Shown here one piece after another: positions 1-8,257 of a DNA stretch of 49,955 nucleotides (the stretch's first letter is position 1; every line of letters starts with the position of its first letter). The DNA is taken from contig CAMODE010000009.1 of the NCBI GenBank assembly GCA_946611235.1, forward strand, positions 1 through 49,955, in the 5' to 3' direction. Below the pieces are notes generated by a model. It ran no database searches. It was not told the origin of the DNA and saw only the letters and a program-made list of their open reading frames with translations. The position numbers and the translations under genes were made by a program. The stretch comes from an uncultured Caryophanales bacterium. Its GTDB lineage: Bacteria > Bacillota_I > Bacilli_A > RF39 > UBA660.

Positions 1-23
1 TTGAAAGATTTAGAAAATAATTG

Positions 24-49
24 TACTATGGTTATAGTATGATTTTTTT
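24..49 (+). terminator. Intrinsic terminator of an upstream gene outside the window
   Basis: A six-base-pair hairpin (TACTAT, loop GGTT, ATAGTA) is followed by a run of seven T. It lies just before tatD and probably ends the transcript of a gene cut off by the window edge. The first 20 bases could be the last codons of that gene (a TAA falls at 18-20 in one frame), but this is too short to identify. Confidence 0.5.
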
Positions 50-64
50 ATTGGAGGGAAAGAT

Positions 65-826
65 ATGTATATAGATACACACTGTCATTTATATAAGGAA
101 TATTATAATAATATAGATGATGTTATTAAAGAAAGTATGGAAGAAGGAGTATGTAAGTTTATTGTTAATGGTTGTGACATGAAGAGTAATATGGAAGCAT
201 TAGAACTTGCTCATAAGTATGATAATGTATATGCAGCAATTGGTTTTCATCCGACAGAATTAGATGATTTTAGTGATGAATATTTTGATTGGTTAGAGGA
301 TAATATCAATGATAAAAAAGTTGTTGCTATTGGAGAGATAGGTCTTGATTATCATTATGATAATACTAATAGAGAAAAAGAAATATATGTATTTAAGAAA
401 CAACTTGATATTGCTAAAAAATATAATAAACCTATTATTGTTCATTCAAGAGATGCTATAGGGGATACATTTGATATTTTAAAAGAATATGATTTAAGGG
501 GTAGTATTCATTCTTATAGTGGTTCTGTAGAGATGGCTAGAGAGTTTATTAAACTTGGATATATGCTTGGTATTGGGGGAGTAGTTACGTTTAAGAATGC
601 TAAAAATATAAAAGAAGTGGTAAAAGATATAGATTTATCATATATATTATTAGAGACGGATAGTCCTTATTTAACTCCTGAACCTTTTAGGGGTACTCCG
701 AATAGTCCTAAGTATATTCCTTATATTGCAAAGGCTATTAGTGATATTAAGGGTATTAATATTAATGATGTAAGAGGGACTACTACTGCTAATGCTAAGA
801 GGCTATTTGACAATTTAAATGATTAA
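65..826 (+). CDS. tatD: TatD family metal-dependent DNase/hydrolase
   Basis: This is a TatD/YabD-type metallo-hydrolase of the amidohydrolase (TIM-barrel) superfamily, a cytoplasmic family linked to 3'-5' DNA exonuclease and repair roles. The whole family pattern is present in 253 residues, the usual length. The first metal site DTHCHL is at residues 4-9. The glutamate motif GEIGLDYHYD lies near residue 90, VHSRDA carries the next histidine, and ETDSPYLTPEPFRG is the C-terminal signature. A strong GGAGGG ribosome site lies 6 nt before ATG 65. In Bacillus the orthologue follows metS, which fits the terminator seen just upstream, but the upstream gene is not in the window. The exact substrate cannot be read from sequence. 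Confidence 0.93.
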   Translation: MYIDTHCHLYKEYYNNIDDVIKESMEEGVCKFIVNGCDMKSNMEALELAHKYDNVYAAIGFHPTELDDFSDEYFDWLEDNINDKKVVAIGEIGLDYHYDNTNREKEIYVFKKQLDIAKKYNKPIIVHSRDAIGDTFDILKEYDLRGSIHSYSGSVEMAREFIKLGYMLGIGGVVTFKNAKNIKEVVKDIDLSYILLETDSPYLTPEPFRGTPNSPKYIPYIAKAISDIKGININDVRGTTTANAKRLFDNLND

Positions 827-869
827 TGTTACAATTATGATGTTAGAAAAATAAATGAGGTGAGACTTA

Positions 870-1583
870 ATGAAAAAATATCTTGCTAAGGTTATTACTA
901 TTTCTTGCTTATCTTTATTAGTTAGTGTATTTTTAGTTATTTTATTTTCTAATACTAAGAATAATAATTCGATGGTTTATGTTATCGATAATGATAATTT
1001 AAATAAGATGGATGATAATACTTCAATTTTATTTGAAAAAGAAAAGATAGATGATAATAATCTTGAAGTAGAAGAAATAGAAACTGAAAAAGAAGAAAAG
1101 ATCGAAGAAAAAGTAGAAGAAGTAGTTGTTGAAGAAATTAAAGAAGTAGTAGAAGAACCTATAGTAGAAGAAGAACCTCAAAAAGAAGAAAAGGAAGAGC
1201 CTACTGTTAGTAGTTTATCTGAAGAAAGAGAAGTATTACAAACGGTTGTTGGTAATTTAACTGGATATGGTCCTGATTGTGTTGGATGTGGTGGAAAAAC
1301 TAGTACAGGTCATAATTTATATGATTCTATTTATTATGAAGATAGCGAATTTGGAACTGTTAGAATATTAGCGGCGGACCCATCATTTCCATTTTATTCT
1401 ATTATTAGAGTAAGTAATGTTCCGACAATGGATGACTTTATTGGAATTGTTCTTGATAGAGGTGGAAATGTTGGATTTGGGAGAGGTACTTTATTTGATT
1501 TAGCTTTTGAGAGTGAAAGTTCTCCTAATCTGGTACCTTTAACTCGTAATGTTACATTTGAACTTTTAAGAAGTGGTAGATAA
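870..1583 (+). CDS. Membrane-anchored 3D-domain cell wall protein
   Basis: The protein has 237 residues: an N-terminal hydrophobic anchor (about 7-27), a long Glu/Lys/Val-rich low-complexity linker (about 60-115), and a C-terminal 3D domain (about 125-237). The 3D domain is the double-psi beta-barrel wall-hydrolase fold of YabE, YocH and MltA. Its three conserved aspartates are visible in AADPS, LDRGG and TLFDL. The usual DTGG is DRGG here. The linker probably spans the wall so that the domain reaches peptidoglycan. The ribosome site GAGGTG lies 8 nt before the ATG. The position between tatD and spoIID recalls the tatD-yabE order of Bacillus and supports a role in wall remodelling or outgrowth. 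No G5 domain is present. Confidence 0.75.
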   Translation: MKKYLAKVITISCLSLLVSVFLVILFSNTKNNNSMVYVIDNDNLNKMDDNTSILFEKEKIDDNNLEVEEIETEKEEKIEEKVEEVVVEEIKEVVEEPIVEEEPQKEEKEEPTVSSLSEEREVLQTVVGNLTGYGPDCVGCGGKTSTGHNLYDSIYYEDSEFGTVRILAADPSFPFYSIIRVSNVPTMDDFIGIVLDRGGNVGFGRGTLFDLAFESESSPNLVPLTRNVTFELLRSGR

Positions 1584-1598
1584 CTGCTTCTTTTTTTT
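1568..1598 (+). terminator. Intrinsic terminator overlapping the end of the 3D gene
   Basis: Stem AGAAGTGG (1569-1576) pairs with CTGCTTCT (1584-1591), with two G-U pairs, and is followed by eight T. The stem includes the stop codon. Stop-overlapping terminators recur through the window. Confidence 0.75.
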
Positions 1599-1621
1599 GA
1601 CAATTATTTCTTTTGGTATAT

Positions 1622-1629
1622 CATATAAT
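1622..1629 (+). promoter_or_regulatory. Candidate sigma-E-like -10 element of spoIID
   Basis: CATATAAT at 1622-1629 is one base from the sigma-E -10 consensus CATACAnT, the mother-cell sigma factor that drives spoIID in Bacillus. A clear -35 at the expected distance is not seen; the best is AATTATT at 1602-1608. A sigma-A reading is also possible, with TTGACA at 1597-1602. Confidence 0.3.
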
Positions 1630-1648
1630 TAAAGTGGAGATAATATTT

Positions 1649-2569
1649 ATGAAGAGATTATTTATTTATACTTTAATTATTGTTTTTATTCCTTTTATTA
1701 TTGTAATGGTATTTGATATAGATAAAAAAGAAGAGATTGCTTTAAACTATGTATCTAATACTATTATTAGAGTGAAAAGAGAGAGTAGTGGTGATATTGA
1801 ATATTTACCTCTTGAAGAGTATATTGTTGGTGTTTTAGCAGGAGAAATGCCTATTTATTTTGAAAAAGAAGCTTTTAAAGCACAAGCTGTGGCTGCGAGA
1901 AGTTATGCTTTAAAGAGAATAGAATATAATAAGGAAAATGAGTATGACGTTGTTGATTCTGTTATAAATCAGGTATATTTGGATAATAATTATTTAAAAG
2001 ATGCTTGGAAAGATGAATATGTTACTAATATTAATAAGCTTAGGGAAGTTGTTAATGAGACAGAAAATGAAATTTTAGAGTATGATGGTGAAGTTATCGA
2101 TGCTTTATTTTTTTCAACAAGTAATGGGTACACAGAGAATGCTTCTTTGGTTTTTAACATGGATTTACCTTACTTAAAAAGTGTAAAGTCTTCTTGGGAT
2201 GAAAAGACTTCTAGTGCTTTTAGGAGTTCTTTATCATTATCTTTAAGTGATTTTTATGAAAAATTAGGACTTGATTATAATGAAAAACTTGATGTTAAAA
2301 TCATAAATAGAAGTAGTACTAATAGAGTTATTAATCTAAGTATTAATGGAAAGGAATTTGCTTCTAGAGATTTATATAATAAATTGGGACTTAGATCGAC
2401 GGATTTTTCAATAAGACAAGACGGTAATAATGTTATTATTGATATGGTTGGGTATGGTCATGGTGTTGGAATGAGTCAATATGGAGCGGAAGGTATGGCT
2501 GAAGAGGGTTATTCTTATAGTGATATTCTTAAATATTATTATAGTGGTACTAATATTAAAAAATTATAA
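1649..2569 (+). CDS. spoIID: Stage II sporulation protein D (SpoIID/LytB lytic transglycosylase)
   Basis: SpoIID cuts septal peptidoglycan glycan strands during engulfment of the forespore, anchored in the mother-cell membrane. The 306-residue protein starts with a hydrophobic anchor (about 4-22). It then shows the SpoIID signature: LEEYIVGVLAGEMP with its catalytic glutamate, AFKAQAVAARSYALK, and near the C-terminus GYGHGVGMSQYGAEGMA. I place the start at ATG 1649, because GTGGAG lies 9 nt upstream and the anchor begins there; an upstream in-frame TTG at 1613 falls inside the promoter region. The next gene is a SpoIIQ-like protein and then mbl, the order known in Firmicutes. SpoIIP and SpoIIM partners are not in the window. 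Confidence 0.9.
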   Translation: MKRLFIYTLIIVFIPFIIVMVFDIDKKEEIALNYVSNTIIRVKRESSGDIEYLPLEEYIVGVLAGEMPIYFEKEAFKAQAVAARSYALKRIEYNKENEYDVVDSVINQVYLDNNYLKDAWKDEYVTNINKLREVVNETENEILEYDGEVIDALFFSTSNGYTENASLVFNMDLPYLKSVKSSWDEKTSSAFRSSLSLSLSDFYEKLGLDYNEKLDVKIINRSSTNRVINLSINGKEFASRDLYNKLGLRSTDFSIRQDGNNVIIDMVGYGHGVGMSQYGAEGMAEEGYSYSDILKYYYSGTNIKKL

Positions 2570-2575
2570 TTTTAT

Positions 2576-2604
2576 GTATATTATTTCTGTTTTGGGAGAA
2601 AATT
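2576..2604 (+). promoter_or_regulatory. Candidate sigma-F promoter of the spoIIQ-like gene
   Basis: GTATA (2576-2580) matches the sigma-F -35 consensus GYWTA. GGAGAAAATT (2595-2604) matches the -10 consensus GGNRANANTW at every position. The spacer is 14 nt, shorter than the usual 15-16, which is the main weakness. SpoIIQ is the model sigma-F-dependent gene in Bacillus, so the match falls where it is expected. Confidence 0.4.
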
Positions 2605-2622
2605 ATAACAGAGGTGATATAA

Positions 2623-3264
2623 ATGTATAATAGAAAAGCAAAAAAAGTGATGATTCCTGTTATTTATGGAGGATGTGTACTTGCTTTTGTAGTTAGTATG
2701 TATTTTGCGGGGGTTATTGCTAATAGGTATTTGTTTGGTAAAAGTGATGATATTCAGTATGTAGATGGAGAAATTACGGAAGGTTTAGATAGGGATATTC
2801 CTGTTGTTAGTACTCCTTCGGTTATTGTTAGACCTTATTTGAATAATGATGTGAAGTTAGCTAAATCTTTCTATGATTATAAGGCTGATAATGAATCTCA
2901 AGAAAATTCGATTATTTTATTTGAAGATACTTATATGCAAAATTCGGGTGTTGATTATGCTAATTCAGAAGTTTTTGATGTTATTAGTATTTTAGATGGT
3001 AGTGTTATATCTGTTAAAGAAGATAATTTACTTGGTACTACTGTTGAAGTAAGACATTCTAATGATTTGATTAGTGTATATCAGAGTTTATCTGAAGTTA
3101 TAGTAAAAGAAGGAGACGAACTTATTCAGGGACAAATAATTGCTAAAAGTGGCACTTCTAATATTAATAAAGATTTAGGAAATCATTTACATTTTGAACT
3201 TTATTATAAGGGCTCTATTGTTAATCCAGAAGAGTATTATAATAAAGATATTAATGAATTATAG
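2623..3264 (+). CDS. spoIIQ: SpoIIQ-like forespore M23/LytM-domain protein
   Basis: The protein has 213 residues with an N-terminal membrane segment (about 8-30) and a LytM/M23 peptidase fold (about 100-205). In active LytM enzymes the first zinc site reads HxGxD. Here it is NSGVDYAN, so the first histidine is replaced by asparagine, while the second site HLHFEL is intact. Loss of that ligand is typical of Bacillus SpoIIQ, which acts as a scaffold binding SpoIIIAH across the septum and not as a peptidase. LGTTVEVRH and VYQSL also resemble SpoIIQ. The neighbours spoIID and mbl agree. A GAGGTGAT ribosome site precedes the ATG. A generic M23 protein is the alternative. Confidence 0.8.
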   Translation: MYNRKAKKVMIPVIYGGCVLAFVVSMYFAGVIANRYLFGKSDDIQYVDGEITEGLDRDIPVVSTPSVIVRPYLNNDVKLAKSFYDYKADNESQENSIILFEDTYMQNSGVDYANSEVFDVISILDGSVISVKEDNLLGTTVEVRHSNDLISVYQSLSEVIVKEGDELIQGQIIAKSGTSNINKDLGNHLHFELYYKGSIVNPEEYYNKDINEL

Positions 3265-3284
3265 GCAGTAATATGCCTTTTTTT
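3263..3284 (+). terminator. Intrinsic terminator after spoIIQ
   Basis: AGGCA (3263-3267) and TGCCT (3274-3278) form a short stem followed by seven T. It overlaps the stop codon of the spoIIQ-like gene and separates it from mbl. No spoIIID lies in the 113-bp gap. Confidence 0.65.
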
Positions 3285-3377
3285 ACATAATTATTGTCTT
3301 TTGGTGTAAAATAAGATAAAAGAGGTACTAAAAATTAGTAAAATGTGGTAAAATGATTATGAGGACGGTGATTACCA

Positions 3378-4370
3378 GTGTTTAATAAGGATATTGGAAT
3401 TGATTTAGGAACTGCTAATGTACTTATATATGTAAAGGGACAGGGTATTGTACTTAATGAACCTTCTGTTGTAGCAATTGATGCAGATACGAAGAGACCT
3501 TTAGCAGTTGGAAGTGAAGCTCATGAAATGCTTGGTAGAACACCGGGTAAGGTTAAAGCTATTAAACCAATGAAGGATGGTGTAATAGCGGATTTTGAAA
3601 CTACTGAGATTATGCTTAATTATTTTATTAAGAAAATTAATGGTAAGAGTTTCTTTTCGAGACCTAGAATATTAATTTGTTGTCCAAGTAATATTACGCA
3701 AGTTGAAAAGAATGCTATTAAAGAGGCTGCTGAAAGAACTGGGGCTAAGAAAGTATATTTAGAAGAAGAACCTAAAGTTGCATCTATTGGTGCTGGTATG
3801 GATATATCTAAACCTAGTGGTAATATGGTTATTGATATTGGTGGTGGTACTACGGATATTGCTATTTTATCTTTAGGTGGTATTGTGAATAGTTCTTCAA
3901 TTAGGATTGCTGGTAATGCTTTCGATAATGATATTGTAAAGTATATTAAGGATAAATATAAACTTTTAGTAGGTGAAAGAACTGCTGAAGATATTAAGAT
4001 AACTATAGGTACTGTTTTTCCTGGTTCGAGAAATGAGAAAATGGAAGTTAGAGGTAGAGACTTAGTTACAGGGCTTCCTCATACGATTACTCTTACTAGT
4101 GATGAAGTTGAAGAAGCATTAAGAGAGAGTGTATATACGATTATTCATGCTGTTAAAGGTATATTAGAGCAGACTCCTCCTGAGTTATCTGCTGATATTA
4201 TTGATAAAGGTATTGTTCTTACTGGTGGTGGAGCTATGATAGATGGTTTTTCTCAAATACTTAGTCAAGAACTTAAAGTACCTGTCTTTATCGCGGAATC
4301 TCCACTTACTTGTGTAGCAGAGGGTACTGGTATTCTTTTAGATAATTTATATATGTTAGAAAGACAATAG
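3378..4370 (+). CDS. mbl: MreB-family actin homologue Mbl
   Basis: Mbl is a bacterial actin that polymerises under the membrane and directs the elongation wall-synthesis machinery. At 330 residues it is full length and nearly collinear with Bacillus Mbl. The phosphate-1 loop DIGIDLGTANVLIYVKG, the block RPRILICCPSNIT, the nucleotide motif DIGGGTTDIAI and the C-terminal LTGGGAMIDG are all present. The IYVKGQGIVLNEPSVVA region favours Mbl over MreB. The start is GTG at 3378, with the ribosome site GGTGAT five bases upstream. In Bacillus the gene follows spoIIID; here it follows the spoIIQ-like gene directly. No mreC or mreD is nearby, as expected for mbl. Confidence 0.93.
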   Translation: MFNKDIGIDLGTANVLIYVKGQGIVLNEPSVVAIDADTKRPLAVGSEAHEMLGRTPGKVKAIKPMKDGVIADFETTEIMLNYFIKKINGKSFFSRPRILICCPSNITQVEKNAIKEAAERTGAKKVYLEEEPKVASIGAGMDISKPSGNMVIDIGGGTTDIAILSLGGIVNSSSIRIAGNAFDNDIVKYIKDKYKLLVGERTAEDIKITIGTVFPGSRNEKMEVRGRDLVTGLPHTITLTSDEVEEALRESVYTIIHAVKGILEQTPPELSADIIDKGIVLTGGGAMIDGFSQILSQELKVPVFIAESPLTCVAEGTGILLDNLYMLERQ

Positions 4371-4466
4371 TAATGTTGTTTTTCTTTTTTTAGTGTAAAG
4401 TTAGATTTTAAATGTATACTTTTTATGTTTGATATGTTAAAATTTATTTAGAAAGAAGATGATTAT

Positions 4467-4901
4467 ATGAAAATTGGAATAGCTAGTGACCATAGAGGTT
4501 ATAAAGTTAAAGAAATGTTAAAAGATAGATTAAATGAATATGAAATAATTGATTATGGTACTGATAGTGAAGAACCTACTGATTTTCCAGTATATGCTAA
4601 GAAACTTGGTATTGGAGTATTAAATGGTGAAGTTGATTATGGTATTGCTATATGTGGTACAGGTATTGGTATGAGTATTGCTTTAAATAAAATGAAAGGA
4701 ATTTATTGTGCTAAGGTGAGTACTGCTAGTGAAGCAAGACTTGCTAAATCTCATAACGATGCTAATGTTATTGCTATTAGTGAAGAACTACCGGAAGATT
4801 TAATTATTGAAATTGTTAGAGACTATATTAATACTCCTTTTTCTAATGTTAATAAATATATTAAAAGGAATGATATGATTAAGGAACTTGAAAATGATTA
4901 A
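4467..4901 (+). CDS. rpiB: Ribose-5-phosphate isomerase B
   Basis: The enzyme interconverts ribose-5-phosphate and ribulose-5-phosphate in the non-oxidative pentose phosphate pathway. The family signature is complete in 144 residues: GIASDHRGY at the N-terminus, IDYGT, and GIAICGTGIGMSIALNK, which carries the active-site cysteine. SHNDANVIAI holds the phosphate-binding region. AGAAAGAAGATGATT before ATG 4467 contains a weak ribosome site. The 3' end overlaps the next small gene by eight bases, so the two are probably translated together. LacA/LacB isomerases belong to the same family, but no lac genes are near, so RpiB is preferred. Confidence 0.92.
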   Translation: MKIGIASDHRGYKVKEMLKDRLNEYEIIDYGTDSEEPTDFPVYAKKLGIGVLNGEVDYGIAICGTGIGMSIALNKMKGIYCAKVSTASEARLAKSHNDANVIAISEELPEDLIIEIVRDYINTPFSNVNKYIKRNDMIKELEND

Positions 4902-5082
4902 ACTTATTATTTATATTTTTGTTATTCCTTTAGTTATATTTGCTATGGATAGTATTAATATTAATGGGATATTTAAAAAAAATAAAATATATCAAGCAAG
5001 ATTATTTTATATTTTAATTGTATTTGGTTTATCTTATTTGATATGTAATTTTTTATATGACTTAGTATATATGGTTAGATAA
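4894..5082 (+). CDS. DUF1146 (YwzB-like) small membrane protein
   Basis: A 62-residue protein with two hydrophobic segments (about 2-18 and 38-58) separated by a short polar stretch with MDSININGIF and KIYQARLFYI. This is the layout of DUF1146/YwzB, a short family of unknown function found near spoIID, mbl and atp genes in Bacilli, which fits this neighbourhood. I choose ATG 4894, which overlaps the rpiB stop, with AAGGAA about seven bases upstream; an in-frame TTG at 4888 is less likely. Family assignment rests on size, topology and context more than on a strong motif. Confidence 0.6.
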   Translation: MIKLIIYIFVIPLVIFAMDSININGIFKKNKIYQARLFYILIVFGLSYLICNFLYDLVYMVR

Positions 5083-5113
5083 GAACTGGTTTTTAAATAG
5101 AACTAGTTTTTTT
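5083..5113 (+). terminator. Intrinsic terminator after the DUF1146 gene
   Basis: AACTGGTT (5084-5091) pairs with AACTAGTT (5101-5108) with one G-U pair, followed by a T run. It closes the rpiB-ywzB transcript. Confidence 0.7.
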
Positions 5114-5149
5114 ATTAATAATATGGTAAAATACTGAAGAGGGAAAAAT

Positions 5150-6136
5150 ATGTTTAAAATTGGTAATATAGAAATTAAAAATAATGTAGTACTTGCTCCG
5201 ATGGCTGGGATATCTAATCCTTCTTATATTAAAATATGTGAAGAGATGGGACTAGGTTATGCTATTACGGAGCTTATTAGCGCAGAAGCTGTATTTAGAA
5301 ATAATAAAAAGACAATGGATATGTTAAATGGTTTTGATAGTCTAAATATACCTGTAGCCATTCAAATATTTGGATCTAATCCTGAAGTAATGGGAAAGGC
5401 TGCTAGAAGGATAGTGGATATTTATCATCCTAAAATTATTGATATTAATATGGGATGTCCAGTTCCTAAAGTTGCTGTTAAGGGTGAAGCAGGGGCAGCT
5501 CTTATGAAAGACTTAAATAAAGTGTTTGATATAGTAACTAGTGTAGTTAATAGTGTTAATGTTCCTGTTACTGTTAAGATTAGAAGTGGTTGGGATAATA
5601 ATAGTATTAATGCTGTAGAAGTAGCTAAAGTATGTGAAAAAGCAGGAGCTAGTGCTATTAGTGTACATGGTAGGACGAGAAGTCAAGGTTATAGTGGTAC
5701 AGTAGATTTAGATATTATTAAGAGAGTTAAAGAAAATGTTAGTATTCCTGTTATAGGTAATGGTGATATTAGAGATGTAGAGTCTGCTAGTAAGATGATG
5801 GAATATACTGGGTGTGATGCTATTATGGTAGGTAGAGCTGCTCTAGGTAATCCATGGATTATTAGAGATATTGTTAGTTACTTTGATAATGGTACTATTA
5901 TGGATAAACCTAGTTATGAAGAAAGAATTAATATGTGTCTTAAACATTTAGATTATTTACTTAAATTTAAATGTGAGAAGGTAGCAGTACTTGAAATGAG
6001 AAGTCATATTTCTTGGTATTTAAAGGGTATGCCTGGTATAATGGAAGTTAAAAATGAGATATTTAAGACTAAAAGTGTTGAAGAAGTGAAAAAAATTCTT
6101 TATAACTATTTAAAAAATATGAAAAATAATATATAA
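5150..6136 (+). CDS. dusB: tRNA-dihydrouridine synthase (DusB type)
   Basis: An FMN-dependent enzyme that reduces uridine to dihydrouridine in the tRNA D-loop. The 328-residue TIM-barrel protein shows the family landmarks in order: LAPMAGISNPSY (FMN and tRNA contact), INMGCPVPKV with the catalytic cysteine, VKIRSGWD, SVHGRTRSQGYSG, VIGNGDI and CDAIMVGRAALGNPWI. A helical tRNA-binding C-terminal part follows (about 245-328). GAGGG lies eight bases before the ATG. The order dusB (Bacillus yacF) then lysS is conserved, here with an RDD gene between, so the three genes probably form one operon for tRNA metabolism. Confidence 0.92.
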   Translation: MFKIGNIEIKNNVVLAPMAGISNPSYIKICEEMGLGYAITELISAEAVFRNNKKTMDMLNGFDSLNIPVAIQIFGSNPEVMGKAARRIVDIYHPKIIDINMGCPVPKVAVKGEAGAALMKDLNKVFDIVTSVVNSVNVPVTVKIRSGWDNNSINAVEVAKVCEKAGASAISVHGRTRSQGYSGTVDLDIIKRVKENVSIPVIGNGDIRDVESASKMMEYTGCDAIMVGRAALGNPWIIRDIVSYFDNGTIMDKPSYEERINMCLKHLDYLLKFKCEKVAVLEMRSHISWYLKGMPGIMEVKNEIFKTKSVEEVKKILYNYLKNMKNNI

Positions 6137-6155
6137 TATGGGTGTGTGGTGATTT

Positions 6156-6740
6156 ATGAAACCTTTATTATTTAAAAGACTTGGAGCTTATTTATTTGAT
6201 TTTATTGTTGTTACTTTTATTGTATCTATTATTACGATTAATTTCAAAAGTAATAGTGATGTTATGAATAGAATGAATGAGTTACTTATAGGAACTGCTA
6301 ATGGGGAAATTGTTCTTGAAGAGCATTCTGATGAGTTGTTTGAACTTAATTATGAATATCAAAAGAGTATTATTCCTAGTACTATTGTTAGTATAGTTAT
6401 TAGTATTGGTTACTTTATAGTATTTGCTTATTTAAATAAAGGGCAGACGCTAGGTAAAAAGATATTTAAAATTAAAGTAGTTAATAAAGATGGTAAAGAA
6501 CCTAGTATATGGAATATGCTTGGTAGAAGTATACCTTTATATGGTATTTTTACTGGTATTATTAATATTATTGGTGTATATGTATTTAATGTTAAAATGT
6601 TTAATTATACAAGTACTATTGTTAATTATTTATATTATGGATTTATTATAATATGTTTCTTTATGGTAATGTATAAAAAGGATGGAAGAGGAATTCATGA
6701 TATAATTGGGAAAACCTATGTAAAGGAAAAGGTGAGATAA
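6156..6740 (+). CDS. RDD family integral membrane protein
   Basis: The protein has 194 residues. The RDD hallmark appears as LFKRLGAYLFDFIVV at residues 4-18, with the Arg and Asp in the first membrane helix. Later come GQTLGKKIFKIKVV after helix 2 and GRGIHDIIGKTYV at the C-terminus, both typical of the family. About four hydrophobic segments are visible. The role of RDD proteins is mostly unknown; some affect ion transport or osmotolerance. It lies between dusB and lysS with only one base to lysS, so it is cotranscribed and probably translationally coupled with it. The ribosome site is GGTGAT before ATG 6156. Confidence 0.8.
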   Translation: MKPLLFKRLGAYLFDFIVVTFIVSIITINFKSNSDVMNRMNELLIGTANGEIVLEEHSDELFELNYEYQKSIIPSTIVSIVISIGYFIVFAYLNKGQTLGKKIFKIKVVNKDGKEPSIWNMLGRSIPLYGIFTGIINIIGVYVFNVKMFNYTSTIVNYLYYGFIIICFFMVMYKKDGRGIHDIIGKTYVKEKVR

Positions 6741-6741
6741 A

Positions 6742-8205
6742 ATGGAAAGAACAGAACAAGAATTAGTTAGAATTAACAAATTAGATGAAATTAGAAAGGT
6801 ATGTAATCCATATCCTGATAAGTTTGCTACTACTCATACTTTAAAAGAAGCTGCTATTTTAGATGATGGAACTAAAAATGTAAGTGTAGCTGGTAGGGTA
6901 GTATTTGCTAGAAAAATGGGTAAACTATCTTTTGTTAAAATTAGAGATATTGAGAAGGCTTTTCAATTGGAATTGAAAATTGATTTGCTTGGTGAAGAAA
7001 AGTATGAATTTTTTAAAAAGATGGTTGATGGAGGAGACTTTATTGGAGCAACTGGAGAAATTTTTACTACGCAAACAGGAGAAAAAACTTTAAGAGTAGA
7101 AGATTTTAAATTTTTAGGAAAGGCTTTAAGACCTCTTCCTGAAAAGTTTCATGGTCTTACCGATACGGAAATGAAATATAGACAAAGATATGTCGATTTA
7201 ATTATGAATGAGGATTCGAGAAATCTTTTCTTAGGTAGGAGTAAATTTTATTATTTTTTAAGAAATTTTATGAATGATAATGGATTTTTAGAGGTGGAGA
7301 CTCCTATTGTACAAACTGCTGTTAGTGGTGCTTCAGCTAAACCATTTTTTACGCATCATAATGCTCTAGATATTGATTGTAATTTAAGAATAGCTCCAGA
7401 ATGTTATTTAAAGGAATGTAATGCAGCAGGTTTTGAAAGAGTATATGAAGTTGCTAAATGTTTTAGAAATGAAGGTATGGATCCACAACATTTACAGGAA
7501 TTTACACAAATAGAATGGTATGCTTCTTTTTGGAATTTTGAAGATAATATTGAATTTTTTAAGAAGTTTATGAGAGAGACCGCTATGTATTTAAAAGGAA
7601 CTACAAAAATAGTAGTGGGAGATAAAGAAATTGATTTGAGTAAAGAATGGGATAGAGTTAATTATGTTGAAGCATTAACAAATGCTTTAGGATTTGATTT
7701 TCTTGTTTATGATAGTCCTGAAGAACTAAGAAGTAAGATTATAGAGTCTGGTAAATTTAATGCTAGTGAACTAGCTGAATGTAATTCAGTAGCTCAATTA
7801 ATAGATTTTTGTTATAAGAGATTAGTAAGAGCTAATATATTTGAACCTACAATTATGTGGAATTATCCTGCTGTATTAAAACCACTTGCTAGAAGAAATG
7901 ATGATAATGATAAAGTTGTAGATGTATTCCAAGTAATTATTGCTGGTACAGAAATATGTAATGCATATTCTGAACTTGTTAATCCGGCAATTCAAAGAGC
8001 AAATTTTGAGGAACAATTAAAGCAAAAAGCTCAAGGTGATGATGAAACAATGGATTTAGATGAAGATTATTTACTTGCTATGGAACAGGGAATGCCTCCG
8101 ATATCAGGACTTGGTGTTGGTATTGATAGATTAATGATGCTTTTATATAATGCTCAAAGTGTTAGAGATGTAGTATTATTTCCTATGATGAAGGATAAAA
8201 AATAA
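6742..8205 (+). CDS. lysS: Lysyl-tRNA synthetase, class II
   Basis: Charges tRNA-Lys with lysine. At 487 residues it is full length. An OB-fold anticodon-binding domain (about 50-150) contains SVAGRVVFARKMGKLSFVKI. The class II catalytic core follows: motif 1 around FLEVETPIVQ, motif 2 in CFRNEGMDPQHLQEFTQIEWY, and motif 3 GLGVGIDRLMMLL near the C-terminus. AYSELVNPAIQ is the lysine-specific block. The ribosome site GGTGAG overlaps the end of the RDD gene. No T-box leader precedes it, since it is internal to the operon. Confidence 0.96.
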   Translation: MERTEQELVRINKLDEIRKVCNPYPDKFATTHTLKEAAILDDGTKNVSVAGRVVFARKMGKLSFVKIRDIEKAFQLELKIDLLGEEKYEFFKKMVDGGDFIGATGEIFTTQTGEKTLRVEDFKFLGKALRPLPEKFHGLTDTEMKYRQRYVDLIMNEDSRNLFLGRSKFYYFLRNFMNDNGFLEVETPIVQTAVSGASAKPFFTHHNALDIDCNLRIAPECYLKECNAAGFERVYEVAKCFRNEGMDPQHLQEFTQIEWYASFWNFEDNIEFFKKFMRETAMYLKGTTKIVVGDKEIDLSKEWDRVNYVEALTNALGFDFLVYDSPEELRSKIIESGKFNASELAECNSVAQLIDFCYKRLVRANIFEPTIMWNYPAVLKPLARRNDDNDKVVDVFQVIIAGTEICNAYSELVNPAIQRANFEEQLKQKAQGDDETMDLDEDYLLAMEQGMPPISGLGVGIDRLMMLLYNAQSVRDVVLFPMMKDKK

Positions 8206-8226
8206 GTATAAATACATGAAAAATAA

Positions 8227-8256
8227 GGGAAAAATGGTAGTTTTTCTCTTTTTTTT
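8227..8256 (+). terminator. Intrinsic terminator after lysS
   Basis: GGGAAAAA (8227-8234) pairs with TTTTTCTC (8241-8248), one G-U pair, followed by eight T. It ends the dusB-RDD-lysS operon. Confidence 0.75.
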
Positions 8257-8257
8257 G

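Noticed and set aside
3265-3377. A hidden spoIIID between spoIIQ and mbl
   Set aside because: The gap is only 113 bp, too short for the 80-90-residue protein, and has no open frame with an HTH.
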